Made by a program: the position numbers and the translations under genes. From assembly GCA_000827325.1 (NCBI GenBank), contig KN832873.1, positions 2,780,620-2,844,619 of the forward strand: DNA of 64,000 nt, in the 5' to 3' direction. Positions 47,249 through 56,780 of this stretch are shown in pieces. Below the pieces are notes generated by a model that searched no databases, was not told where the DNA came from, and saw nothing but the letters and a program-made list of their open reading frames with translations. Position 1 is the first letter of the stretch, and each line of letters starts with the position of its first letter. This DNA is from Oidiodendron maius Zn. Taxonomy: Eukaryota; Ascomycota; Leotiomycetes; Myxotrichaceae.

Positions 47249-48157
47249 CTAGAGTTCACTCATAACGCGAAAATTATCAATCTGATATTTGATGTCCTTT
47301 CCTGCTGTCCCCTCTAATTCTAGATAGTATTGTGCGAAAAGGGGTGTGTTTGTTAGATACTCAGCTGCTGCGGGCATAGTAATTTCCTCAACCTTGAAAA
47401 TGCCGAATCGCACAATGGATACCATCCTGTTTCCTTGTTTTTGCAAGTAGGGACTAGAGACTCTATAGTAGTTTTGGAAACTATCGTTGAAGTGATCATA
47501 GGCCACCAAAAGAAGCATTAATTCCTTGACGGCGCCAATATCTACACCGTTCTCCGCCCAGCCCGGGTGAGTATCGTTCGGGTCTTGGGGCTCATTCTGT
47601 TCTCTCATTCTTCCATCCTCGATAATCCAAGAAGCGAATGGTCCAAAGCAGGCCTCATACTCTCGGTTTCTCCTCTGTCCGATCTTGCTCCAATCTGAGA
47701 TGTCGAAATTATATACAGGATATTGACGAATATAGGCAAGGTCAGCTTCTTTTGTAATAGAATCTGGGTCTTCGAGATTGTCCATATCCTCCGACCAGTA
47801 GAATTCGTCCCCCCAAACCTGAAAGAATCTAGCGTTCCTCTCCTCCCTGGCCTGGAAAATGGGCGCCATGTAAGCTCGAGCAAGTACTGCACCAGCAAGT
47901 AGCAATCGATACATGGCCCTAAAGAAGCCATCTCGGAAAGAATCGATTACTGCGCTCTCTGCACCTGGGATGTTTTCTTTCAAACAATCTGGGAATCTTC
48001 GTCGCGCTGCGGGATACCTTTCATGCTCCATGCCAGGGAATAAGTTGTTCCAGTAGTTCAGGAGATTAGGGCTATTGTAAGGCCGCATTTGGAGAGTGGG
48101 CTTCTCCTTTAGTTGTCGAGAATGGAGTCTAGACGTCCTGAAATGATGGCGTCGCAA
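47249..48157 (-). CDS. Hypothetical protein, C-terminal exon(s)
   Basis: An open frame of 302 codons on the minus strand without a recognised family. It is rich in aromatic and charged residues (RFFQVWGDEFYWSEDMDNLE; YNFDISDWSKIGQRRNREY; LMLLLVAYDHFNDSFQNYY). The length and lack of stops suggest a real coding exon. The first codons (MRRHHFRTSRLHSRQ) are not convincing, and an upstream exon is likely. The next recognisable coding sequence upstream (48269 and beyond) does not join in frame by an obvious splice, and it is itself frameshifted. The gene may therefore be independent, or the surviving 3' part of a damaged longer gene. Confidence 0.5.
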   Translation of the reverse strand: MRRHHFRTSRLHSRQLKEKPTLQMRPYNSPNLLNYWNNLFPGMEHERYPAARRRFPDCLKENIPGAESAVIDSFRDGFFRAMYRLLLAGAVLARAYMAPIFQAREERNARFFQVWGDEFYWSEDMDNLEDPDSITKEADLAYIRQYPVYNFDISDWSKIGQRRNREYEACFGPFASWIIEDGRMREQNEPQDPNDTHPGWAENGVDIGAVKELMLLLVAYDHFNDSFQNYYRVSSPYLQKQGNRMVSIVRFGIFKVEEITMPAAAEYLTNTPLFAQYYLELEGTAGKDIKYQIDNFRVMSEL

Positions 48158-48268
48158 ACCTGGCCTTTATGGGTTAATTGATCAAAACTACAGCGACGAA
48201 ATCGTCCCACTTTTATTTCAATAGATGTGTCTCGTCTCAGGTATGTAGCCAGTGACTACACGACTTAC

Positions 48269-48880
48269 GATAATTAAACTTTTATTTCCATCTGTTTCAA
48301 GTGCTTCGTACGTCTCACCGTTATAGTTGGGGTCCCATACTAGCCGAAAGCCAGTACAGTATATTCCTTGGCACGCCATATCACGGTAGCCATATGTAGA
48401 ATAAGGCTCAATCGCATCAACCTTATTCAGCTAGTGTTTCGGGGCTCGAAAAAGAAAGATAGTCGAGATCCTGGAGGGACTTTCTTTCTTTCCCATACTG
48501 TAGATTACGGTAGAAGCTGCCACACAGGAACGGGAAGATGATCTTGCCCCTGATGCCATTATCGGCGTCATCGCCATATGAAAGACCATGTTTGAGAGCA
48601 TACCAAATTAGGAGGAGCAGCCTACTCGGAGACTTCGATGAGATCGTGTTCTCTGGGGACCGCAATAACCACCAATTTGTGCACGCCTGCAGCAGTACTG
48701 CGACACGGAGCGGCTTCCCCGGCGTCATGTCACTGTTCCCTTGAACCCGAACACACTGTCCAGGTCGAAACTCGGATATCGCTGAAGCCAATCTCACTCA
48801 CAATCAGCATGGCATCATACATTATGATATTACTAGACATGTTTCAACGAATACTTGGGAGACAAGTTCTTGACGATGGC
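48269..48880 (-). pseudogene. Decayed gene, inverted copy 1
   Basis: The minus strand carries KVDAIEPYSTYGYRDMACQG and IYCTGFRLVWDPNYNG, ending at a GTAAGT donor at 48268. Upstream frames hold SRLLLLIWYALKHGLSYG and FLCGSFYRNLQYGKERKSLQ. An extra base near 48432, compared with the plus-strand copy at 50516-50860, shifts the frame (CCCGAAACACTAGCTGAAT against CCCGAAGCGCACCTGAAT). The 5' part includes one unit of the repeat found at 50261-50515. I do not recognise the family. Confidence 0.55.
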
Positions 48881-49494
48881 TGAGCATGATGCATTAGTAT
48901 ATTTACTAGAGGCTCTCTGGTGCCTCCGACGGCCACGCCACTTGGCCCTCCATGTCCGTTCAAGTCGGGGGCACGATTGTCAGCCTCATTAAGGATGTAT
49001 ACATCAAAAATATTCGCGCACTAGGCTTAGGCGCAGGTGGTGCCTTAAGAAAGGCTACAATTCTTCTTATGTAATTAGTAGAGTGACTTCTCTCTAATGT
49101 ATATGTCCGTTGGCAAATACGACGTTTGTAACGACCCTAGCTGAGATGAAACTGGTTAACCTAGACTTTTGTATGAACACAGAATCGATCTTCCGTGCCG
49201 CTTTTAAGGTAATAGGCAATGTTTCGCGCAGGACAATATACAAAGGTGTTCACTTTTTATTTCACACCACTAATTCTAGGATGTAACATATTTACTGCAG
49301 TGTTAAGCGAAGGAAAGTTATGTGAACTGAGAGGCTTGAATAATCTATAACATCCAAGCCGTATGATCAATTAAGGTTTGAAATGAATGACTGAATAGAA
49401 TACAAGTTTTGCAGATCTGAAATAGATCAGGTTGGTAAATCTCTTTGAAGATGTAATGCTACAACCAATATTGGTAGGGAGCCTTCATTGCCTC
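48881..49494. other. Intergenic, no gene seen
   Basis: 0.6 kb without coding signal. It includes the 3' flank of the first hydrophobin gene. Confidence 0.4.
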
Positions 49495-49953
49495 TCACAG
49501 GACACCAACGTTGGTGCACGCAAGGTTAACAAGGCCCTGCGGGTTAATTAGTTAATATTCGGCTAGAATAATACAAGTACTTACACTTTGGTCACCCGTG
49601 CAGCAAGCAGCCTGGTTGTCACCACAGGCCTTCTCAACTGGGACAAGAACCGCTACTATACGCCGTCAGTTCCGTATAAGTGGACAAAGAAAAGAGGACT
49701 TACGAATTGCAACGTTGAGAGGTGAGCAGCTACCACCAAGGACGCCATCGAGAGCACCTCCGAGTCCGAGAAGGCCACCAGCACCGTTGCTAACAGAATT
49801 CGTGTTGCAGCAAGAAATAACTTGGCCATTACCGCACACTGCGTTGCCTCCAGGTCCAACCATCGGCTGCCCCCCTCGCTCCACATTCTTAGATGGCATG
49901 GCCACAGCCGCGAAGGCGAAGGTAAGGAGAGTGAGGATTGTTGGCACTTGCAT
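49495..49953 (-). CDS. Hydrophobin, paralogue 1
   Basis: Three exons, 49953-49704, 49655-49585 and 49536-49495, encode 120 aa. The start MQVPTILTLLTFAFAAVAMP is a signal peptide; an upstream extension of the frame to 50112 is not needed. The eight hydrophobin cysteines are present: CGNGQVISCC, a Gly/Leu-rich loop of 26 residues, CSPLN, CGDNQAACC and a final CTNVGVL. The long first loop resembles class I rather than class II. Hydrophobins coat spores and aerial hyphae with amphipathic films. A TATA-like TATAAA lies about 140 bp upstream. The intron positions match those of the gene at 52693-53170. Confidence 0.93.
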
Positions 49954-50094
49954 TTTGATGATCGTTCGTGTGAATATACGAGGGTATATCGGGACAGTGA
50001 GGAAGATATTAGGAACGTGAGGGAGTGTCTGAATGAGTGACTGTTGAATGGTGTGATGATGAAGTGAAAATTTACAGATGGGAATTACTTGGCC

Positions 50095-50100
50095 TTTATA
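50095..50100 (-). promoter_or_regulatory. TATA-like box of hydrophobin 1
   Basis: TATAAA on the minus strand inside the palindromic context AGGCCTATAAAGGCC, about 140 bp before the hydrophobin ATG. Confidence 0.45.
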
Positions 50101-50260
50101 GGCCTCACGCACTCCTGGTCATCTCGTGCGTCAGGCTATTGCATTCTCCGGATCCAGGAGATGTTGGCCACCCCACTTGCTGGCATATTACTGAAGGCGG
50201 CGACTATGGCTCATGGACTATTGGCATTAACAGCGCTACTGTTCAAACAATCGTTGATCG

Positions 50261-50515
50261 TCAAGAACTTGTTTGCTAAGTGTTCATTGAAACGTGTCCA
50301 GTAATGACCTCACGCATCATTTTCAGCCATCTTCAAGAACCTGTCTGCCAAGTATTCATTGAAACATACCCAGTACGGTAATGAATCATACTCTCCGAAC
50401 AACCTGTCTGCCAAGTATTCATTGAAACAAGTCTAGTGATATCCTAATGCATCATCAAGAACCCTGTTCGCCAGGTATTCATGGAAACAAATCTGGTAAT
50501 AACCTAATGCATCAT
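50261..50515 (+). repeat. Tandem repeat, four units of about 60-72 bp
   Basis: Units begin near 50261, 50333, 50395 and 50456. They share the core CTGCCAAGTATTCATTGAAA with a few changes and mostly end in GCATCAT. A fifth unit lies on the minus strand at about 48812-48872. In one frame each unit reads like VCQVFIET, but stops interrupt it, so no coding function is claimed. Confidence 0.75.
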
Positions 50516-50860
50516 GCTACGCTGATTGTAAGTGAGCTTGGTTTCAGCGATGCCCAAGTTTGCTTTGAACCCGAACACACCATTAGGTGGTGTCGCGGTA
50601 ATATTGATGGCGTTTACATATTGGTAGTTATCACGGTCTCTAGAGAATGCAGTCCCATCGAAGTCTCCGAGTCTACTGTTCCCCTAATTTGATATGCTCT
50701 CAATCATATGGCATCGGGGAAGATCATCCTCCCATACCTGGGAAAAAGAAAGTCCTTCCAGGGTCTCGACGATATTCTGAGTCCCGAAGCGCACCTGAAT
50801 AAGCTTGACGGGATTCCGCCCCTTTCTACTAGATGTGATTAACCTGATGTGGTGTGCCAG
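50516..50860 (+). pseudogene. Decayed gene, inverted copy 2
   Basis: The plus-strand counterpart of 48269-48880. It shares SRSLENAVPSKSPS-like sequence, an AAATCCTTCCAGGG-type segment, HLNKLDGIPPLSTRCD and, after a stop, VVCQGI. It is broken by several stops. Together with the tandem repeat it forms an inverted duplication around the first hydrophobin gene. Confidence 0.55.
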
Positions 50861-50939
50861 GGAATATAATAATGGATTTTGCTAGCGTGGATCATACATC
50901 TGATCTGCGCAGGGCCTGTCTCACCGTTACTATGAGATC

Positions 50940-51236
50940 CTAGCCAGTGAGACGTACATCCCGGACAATAATGCCGCCAAGGGTATGCGCCACAAATATG
51001 ATGGGTTTCTGATGTTGCAGCTTAATGTTCCACAATGCCGTACCTCGATGCAGCGCAATTTTCGCCTTGGTCGCAGTCTCCCGCTTACGCTTTACTGTTC
51101 TTGTTATTCGCTCGCTACCGGTTCCATCGCCTTCCAAGGTATCCCTTGGGTGCTCTCCTAAGCCGTGAACGAGTAGGTTGTTATATCGCGTGAGTTGGAG
51201 CGCCACTACACAAAGGTCGAGCAGAAATGCCATCAC
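50940..51236 (-). pseudogene. Fragment of an alpha/beta-hydrolase (DUF676-like)
   Basis: The minus-strand ORF of 98 codons contains NLLVHGLGEHPRDTLEGDG and, shortly after, KPIIFVAHTLGGIIVRDVRL. These match the N-terminal VVHGLGG...TW and the nucleophile elbow AHSLGGxVVKDAL of the serine-esterase domain that often starts fungal NLR-like or ankyrin proteins. The serine of GHSLGG is replaced by threonine (AHTLGG), and the distance between the motifs is far too short. It is a deleted, inactive remnant. Nothing of a following NACHT or ankyrin region was seen. Confidence 0.6.
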
Positions 51237-51546
51237 AGATCATCTTCCTATAGGACATTGTGCCGACTTATGAGTTTTAGAAATCTGTCTCCGAGATGTA
51301 TACCATGTGGCATAAGTGTCTTACTCCAAACACTGCCGGACACAACGATGGCAGTGATGTAAAAGCTGACTACTTCAATCTGGTAGTTTGTAAGGGTTGG
51401 GTTGGGAAGAAACTTCTAGAGCAGATATGAAAACTTGCAGAGGTGCAAGGGGCTCGAATAAGTCTATTGAGAAGAAGATTGTGTGGTCTGGAAGTGATTC
51501 CCGAGTGAAAGATGATTTGCATAAGCATTTCGATCTCACATTTTAG

Positions 51547-51561
51547 ATCTGATAAATCTTA
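51547..51561 (+). repeat. Target-site duplication of SINE A, left
   Basis: ATCTGATAAATCTTA, identical to 52137-52151, lies directly beside the (ATT)n end of the element. Confidence 0.9.
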
Positions 51562-52136
51562 TTATTATTATTATTGTTTATACTCCGCTTGCCTAAGGGG
51601 CGCGGTACTCCTATGATTTAATTCACATGGTAAACCTTGCTGGCACAGACGCTCCTGCCGCTGGACAAAACCCATATGCTGCTGTATTCGGCCAATGGCC
51701 CTGTGATATGACAACCCCTTTCCCTGTCTCTCACCCAGTTCTAGAGGCTATACTGGTCGCTTCGTTACTTGGACTGGTCGCGGCTGCTAATAGTTCTCGT
51801 TGGCTGTGTATGTCTCGAAATTATCGGTTTCGATGTTTTTGCCATATAAGGTTATAGAGGGCAAAGTGGGGGTAGCTAGAAATGGTAAAGGCGTGCAGAC
51901 CCTTCAAATTCTAGCTAACCGAGGGCAATAATAACGGTATTGTGACCGAGCACTCTTTCAATCCATGGCGAGTAGCTAAACCAGAATGAACTGGCTTATG
52001 AAAAGCCAGTAGTCGTCCCCTAGGGTGAAGCCTAAGAGAGGCGGCCAGAGCTGGGCTTGAACCAGCGACCCTCACATTCAATCAAGTTAAATGACTTTTG
52101 GGACTGCCGGGCGCACGACCACTGCGCCATCCGGCC
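51562..52136 (-). mobile_element. tRNA-derived SINE (copy A), complete
   Basis: A 575-bp non-coding retroelement oriented to the minus strand. The 5' end (52136) begins GGCCGGATGGCGCAGTGG and folds as a tRNA-like head. GGCCGGA pairs with TCTGGCC, with GCGC/GCGC as the D stem and GCTGG/CCAGC as the T stem, but no proper anticodon stem forms. The 3' end is GAGTATAAACAATAATAATA, a (TAA)n-type tail. Fifteen-bp direct repeats abut both ends exactly. A RIP-mutated relative of the head is at 58960. The short ORF at 51627-51857 is incidental. LINE-dependent mobilisation is inferred from the shared 3' end. Confidence 0.88.
52053..52129 (-). promoter_or_regulatory. RNA polymerase III internal promoter of SINE A
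   Basis: A box TGGCGCAGTGG (52129-52119) fits TRGYNNANNNG at every position. B box GGTTCAAGCCC (52063-52053) fits GWTCRANNC. The spacing is that of a tRNA gene carrying extra sequence in the anticodon region. Confidence 0.8.
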
Positions 52137-52151
52137 ATCTGATAAATCTTA
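52137..52151 (+). repeat. Target-site duplication of SINE A, right
   Basis: Second copy of ATCTGATAAATCTTA, directly next to the tRNA-like 5' end. Confidence 0.9.
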
Positions 52152-52692
52152 TAACACGCTAAACATTAACTAAATAACCTTAAAACTGCAGGAATTGAAG
52201 CTATTACTTCAAAGAATTAGTATATATATTAAATTTTGCTCCAATATTATAAGTCTAGGTTGCTAAATTATAATATCAATGGCGGCAGGGTCAGTTATTC
52301 CCCTCTTTTTAAGTGAGTAATCTAAATATATTGATCCTTCGACCTCGATATAGTAATAAGTCTACGGCGGCAACAGTTCATTTACATTAGCTACAAAGCT
52401 ATTAATTAGTGTGTTCATTACAAATTAAGTATAATATATATATCTCATAGGTCAGTAGATTTAGAAGATAATATTTGATTCTGGGTCGCTGTAAGGCTTA
52501 GGAAGAACTCCAGTCACTAGTAAATATCATACTGCACTTCTAGTATGAAAACATATCCAAAATGAGCACAAAATATAATTAAGTATGCTTAATAATCACA
52601 CCCACTCATTGAATTACAAAACAATATGTACTGCTGGGCACGACGTAGAAAAAAAAGATGCTCTTCAAGCATGGCGTGGACTGTTGCCTACA
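52152..52692. other. Intergenic, AT-rich
   Basis: 0.54 kb without coding signal between the SINE and the 3' end of hydrophobin 2. Confidence 0.4.
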
Positions 52693-53170
52693 CTAGAGGA
52701 CATTGACGTTGGTGCATTGGAGATTAACAAGGCCCTAACAGTTATTTAGTTAATATTCGGCTAGAATAATATAAGTGCTTACACTTTGATCCCCCGTGCA
52801 ACAAGCAGCCTGGTTATTACCACAAGCTTTTGTAATTGGGATAGTAATCGCTACTATACGCTGTTAGTTCTATACGACATAGGACCAGGTACTAAGACTT
52901 ACGAATTGGAATATCAAGAGGAGAGCAGCTGCCACCTAGGAGGCCATCAAGAATGCCTCCGATTCCGAGTAGGCTATCAGAACCGTTGCTAACAGAGTTT
53001 GTGTTGCAGCAAGATATGACTTGACCATTACCGCACACTGCGTTTCCTTCAGGTCCAACAGTTGGTTCCTTTGGCGGTTCCTCGCAATCGCAGGGCTCTG
53101 AGCTTGGGGCTGGGGCTGCGATGGCCAGAGAAGCGAGGCCAAAGATGGCAGTGAAAGTATGGAACTTCAT
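52693..53170 (-). CDS. Hydrophobin, paralogue 2
   Basis: Exons 53170-52903, 52853-52783 and 52734-52693 encode 126 aa. The signal peptide is MKFHTFTAIFGLASLAIAAP. An acidic Pro/Glu segment with an extra pair of cysteines (CDCEEPPKEP) precedes the eight-cysteine core: CGNGQVISCC, loop of 26, CSPLD, CGNNQAACC, CTNVNVL. Exons 2 and 3 have exactly the lengths of paralogue 1 (71 and 42 nt), and the core stretch NAVCGNGQVISCCNTNSVSN is identical. The pair arose by local duplication. The additional N-terminal CxC is unusual for a hydrophobin and could form a tenth-cysteine bridge or stay free. Confidence 0.93.
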
Positions 53171-55694
53171 ATTCGGTGAGATGAAGATGTTTAGTAACAA
53201 AGCAGAAATGAACGTGGGGGTAGCAGGCCGCTGAGTGAGATGAAGCTGTGGCTGTGGATGTAGATGAAGAAAAACCGTGGGGAGAACGAGCCCTTTTAGA
53301 GGAAAATTAGAAATTAAATAACTCCATAAACAGGCTGCATACTTCCGTATATGCAGGTCCATATATGCAGGCGCAGTGCGGATACATGATGGTCTCAACT
53401 CTGTGTAAGTGTCTCGGTTCGATGCCGGCCTGGATTTTGTCGAAGCCGGGCCTAGACTTGGCCTAGTATGACAATGTCTCTCTTGAAACACACCCAAATT
53501 TTAAGTAGTCAATAATGCCTGAGTCGAGTATTGGTGGCGGTTCTCATACAACTTGTACTATAGACAATCTAGCCTATAAAGAAACTGATGTGTAATAAAC
53601 GCTATCGAAGTCCGTTCTTCCCCGACGAAATTGTTTCATCCCAACGGCCTAGCGGTGCGAACCCCATATGATCTAATATCTCAAGAATGATCGGCATATC
53701 TAACATCAGAATGGCAATGATGCCTTCTTTGTCCACGGGAGCATAGAAAAATTAGTAATTGCGATGTGCGTGTATGCAATAAAACTGAAATTCCTCCTGA
53801 GCAAAGCATCTCAGGTATGGGGGCACCACGAGGAATCTATGGTGGTTCAGCTTCTGTCAGAGATACATTCTCCACCGACCTGCTTTGATACTACTGTTAA
53901 AGCAGTGATCATAGAGGCAAATTAGATACTTTGGTAGGTTCAGGCATTGTGAGGGTTTGAACTAAATGCTATAATCGATTGTTAAACCTTTATATTAACC
54001 AGAATAAATGACACTGAAGAAGACTAGACACAGGAAGAAGGAGTCTAAATGATAATACAGCTCTCCTAGGCAACACAAGGGGGTCTAGATAATGGGGGTT
54101 ATGATCACCTGAGGTGCCTAAGGCACCGAGGCTCCCGATGGGTCCTGTCAGAGATACGGTGCGCAGGGAAAGATAACCTGGTATTCAGCATAAAAGAGTA
54201 GTAGATTACGGTTAGGTTGTAAGCTGCTACAACGCCCAAAGTGGGGTTTTATACAGCGTAATACCATTACATAAGCGTATCCTTGACAGGTCCATCCCAT
54301 TACACCAGGATATATCGACCCTACCAAGAAGGGGTGGGTCAGGCTGATTGGCAAATCTTGGTTCCACGGGCGGAGTATGGGCGTGTACAATCCTCTTGAA
54401 CCCATTGAAGGCAAGTTGGATGAGGAACTCTTACCTGAATCTCATTACGGCATGGTCCGTCAATTGCCGCGATCCGAACCACTGGCGTTCGTATGATAAA
54501 CGTCCACGACGAGCTGCATAGCTGCTCTTGTAAGTAACACTGGTGATTGCCCAGATACGAGCTACACTTTGCTAGTAGTTCAGGAGAGGTTGTGCATTAT
54601 CAGTAATCCAATCAGCCTTGTCTCGCCTGGCAACATGGAGAAATTCAAGCTGGTACTACCTGCTCCGTACTGGGGCTGTTTTAAAGGGCTTGAACCTCCA
54701 CCGCACAGAGTTTACGTGCCTTGGCCGGCAACCTTGGAAGCGCCAGCTTGATGGGGTATTCGACATACTCCTCTAGGCTCTGTTCTACTCGTCTACAGAG
54801 TAAAGAAATGCTTCGATCCTTAAATGTTAACAATCTAATAACGATTGCACTAAACCAGAGCTGCCAAGCCTTGATTGGCAGGATGTCACCGGAGACCAAC
54901 CTTAATGGTTCAACGCCGAAGCCGGTGGAAACATCTCCTTCCGCATCGACCTCCTCTTCTACCATGATGCTTTGCTATCAATTTGAGCGAGAGAAAGCGA
55001 ATAGATCCAATTCCTCTTCACAGGATGGTGCATCAAGTTTGGCATTGGCGGTGGTTGACAATTGAAGTCTGGCTGGTAGTTTAAGGTACTAGATATTGCG
55101 ATTAGGATCTCACGTGCCGCATGGGCCGCACATCAATTCTGTTGTTTTTTTTTTCAGAGCGGGGCATGCCTCCTTTATCTGCCTCATACTACTAGTAGTA
55201 CTCAGCTGGGAACCTCCATATTCTGTCGGGCAAAGATGCCCATCTGTAAGTGCAGGGACTGGCCCTTGAACGGCGTAAAATTGATTTTAGGTTCCAGAGG
55301 TAGGACGGACTTCCATTTGAACTTAATAGTCTACCGTCGTTCGAGTCCCTCTACTTGTTCAATCTCAAGTCCATCACCATCTTTAACGTCGCCTGGTTTT
55401 GAAGTTTAATTCTTTCTTCCATTTCATCGCCCGCTTGGACATTCATTGCCATATTTTAAAATTGCGTCTACTCTCTATTTTGGAGCTTGGTCTCCAGCTT
55501 TCGATATCTGCTTTGTTCATGCCGGATATCTACCACATCAAGTTAAAGCTCCATGGTCAGTTAGACCCATGGCAGAGCTCATGGGACAAATTTACAGCAA
55601 TTGTGTATTCTCATCTACTTATACTAAAAATGATGTTCTAGGCATCTATTGTGATAGCGCAAGTGGGTTGAGAGAATGCTGAGTTACTCTGGGC
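53171..55694. other. Gene-poor stretch
   Basis: No supported gene in 2.5 kb. Two copies of CTGTCAGAGATAC (53854-53866 and 54145-54157) flank 278 bp and may mark an inserted element. ORFs at 54569-55065 on both strands have no recognised motif. A T-rich run precedes TTTCAG near 55156. Confidence 0.45.
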
Positions 55695-55916
55695 ATGATT
55701 GCTGCCGCAGTCTTTGTCTTTGGGCTGTGGATGATCGAAGGCGATGAACAATATGCAAGAGCCGCGGCTGATATCCTTGTAGCTTGGGGTGGAAAGCTGG
55801 AGAATTTTGATATTGGGGACAACGAATATCTGACCGCTGGTCTACAAGGTCACTAGCTCGCCAATACTGTTGAACTCGTTCGAGACTATTCAAGTACCCC
55901 AGCTATATCTATATAA
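55695..55916 (+). pseudogene. Alginate-lyase-like fragment
   Basis: A frame starting MIAAAVFVFGLWMIEGDEQY, then ARAAADILVAWGGKLENFDI and GDNEYLTAGLQGH, stops at TAG (55854). In the same frame it continues LANTVELVRDYSSTPA to 55916. The pattern (AxDIxxAWxxxL...GNDxxLxAGLxGxxLANAAELVR) is that of the alginate-lyase/chondroitin-lyase-like alpha-toroid of secreted fungal proteins. Frames upstream (55446-55682, GAWSPAFDICFVHAGYLPHQ) may be more of the same gene in another frame. It is broken and partial. Confidence 0.5.
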
Positions 55917-56152
55917 AAACAAAAAAAACAAAAAGTCAAACCCCCCTTTCTGCCGATTCGCATTCACCTCTCATCCACCATCCTATCAATCCGTCTCACC
56001 AATTCCAGACCACCGGAAGAAAATGGATAAATGGAAATAAAGAGAAAGAGATTATCCTGACTAGTTTATTAGTGATCACTCGGCTCTGATACCCCCCTGC
56101 GCTGAGGAGCTGATCCGATTCCTTGACCAAATCCAAGTCGATCGGAGAAGGC

Positions 56153-56780
56153 TCATAGCCCGTTCGTGAGTGTTCCAACAACGCCCAATGCTGTACCCAG
56201 AGGGACAGGGACACCATCCACAGCGACCCCGCCCTCTTGGGGAGCGCGCTTCATGGTAGGTATAATGCCGCTCAAGCCATTTGTGTCTCCCTTCTGACTT
56301 CCGGTCAGCCCGCCTAAGAGGGAATTCAAGCCCAGGGAACCGAGAGCAGGCGACGACGGATCAGACGTGCGTTTCTTGATACCTCCGAGTTTGCCGTTAC
56401 CGGTTTGCTCCCCATTGGCGGCTCCGAGAAGGCCGTCTACGGTTTGCTCGAGGTTGAGAGCGCTGGCAGCAGACGGTGCGGAGGCAGAGGGGACAGCGCG
56501 TGGTGAGGGAGGCAAGGGAGGTGAGGCAGGCAAGGGAGGTGAGGCAGGCAAGAGACCGAGGTTGCTAAGTGCCTGGTCAAGACCCAGGGGATCACTGCCG
56601 CCTGGAGATGCGGCAGGCGCGGCCAAATGCTGTGTGGTGGCCATGTTAATGATGTTATGCGGGATATATATAGGGAACCTCTTGTGGAGAGTGACTTACG
56701 GTCGCGTCCGGTGCTGCGGGAACTGGAGCTGCCAGGACAGCGCTGAGGAGCAGCGTGGTGGAAAGGATTGCGATCTTCAT
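56153..56780 (-). CDS. Secreted Pro/Gly/Leu-rich protein with Kex2-type sites
   Basis: Exon 56780-56700 (MKIAILSTTLLLSAVLAAPV, a clear signal peptide) joins exon 56629-56153 through a GTAAGT...CACAG intron to give 185 aa. The mature part has proline-rich repeats (PASPPLPASPPLPPSP; the DNA holds an 18-bp tandem repeat near 56512-56550) and glycine/leucine-rich segments (LNSLLGGLTG). Dibasic sites KKR and KR at about residues 117-119 and 157-158 bracket a segment of about 38 residues. This layout fits a Kex2-processed secreted peptide precursor, a type common in fungi. No cysteines occur in the mature protein, so it is not a hydrophobin. The function is unknown. Confidence 0.72.

Noticed and set aside
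51627-51857. 76-codon ORF
   Set aside because: It lies inside SINE A, a non-coding element.
52047-52136. Functional tRNA gene
   Set aside because: Acceptor, D and T arms fit, but the anticodon stem cannot form, and the sequence is the head of an element with a tail and target duplications that has a mutated relative at 58960.
54569-55065. ORFs on both strands as a gene
   Set aside because: Neither strand gives a recognised motif, and the overlapping frames are equally open.
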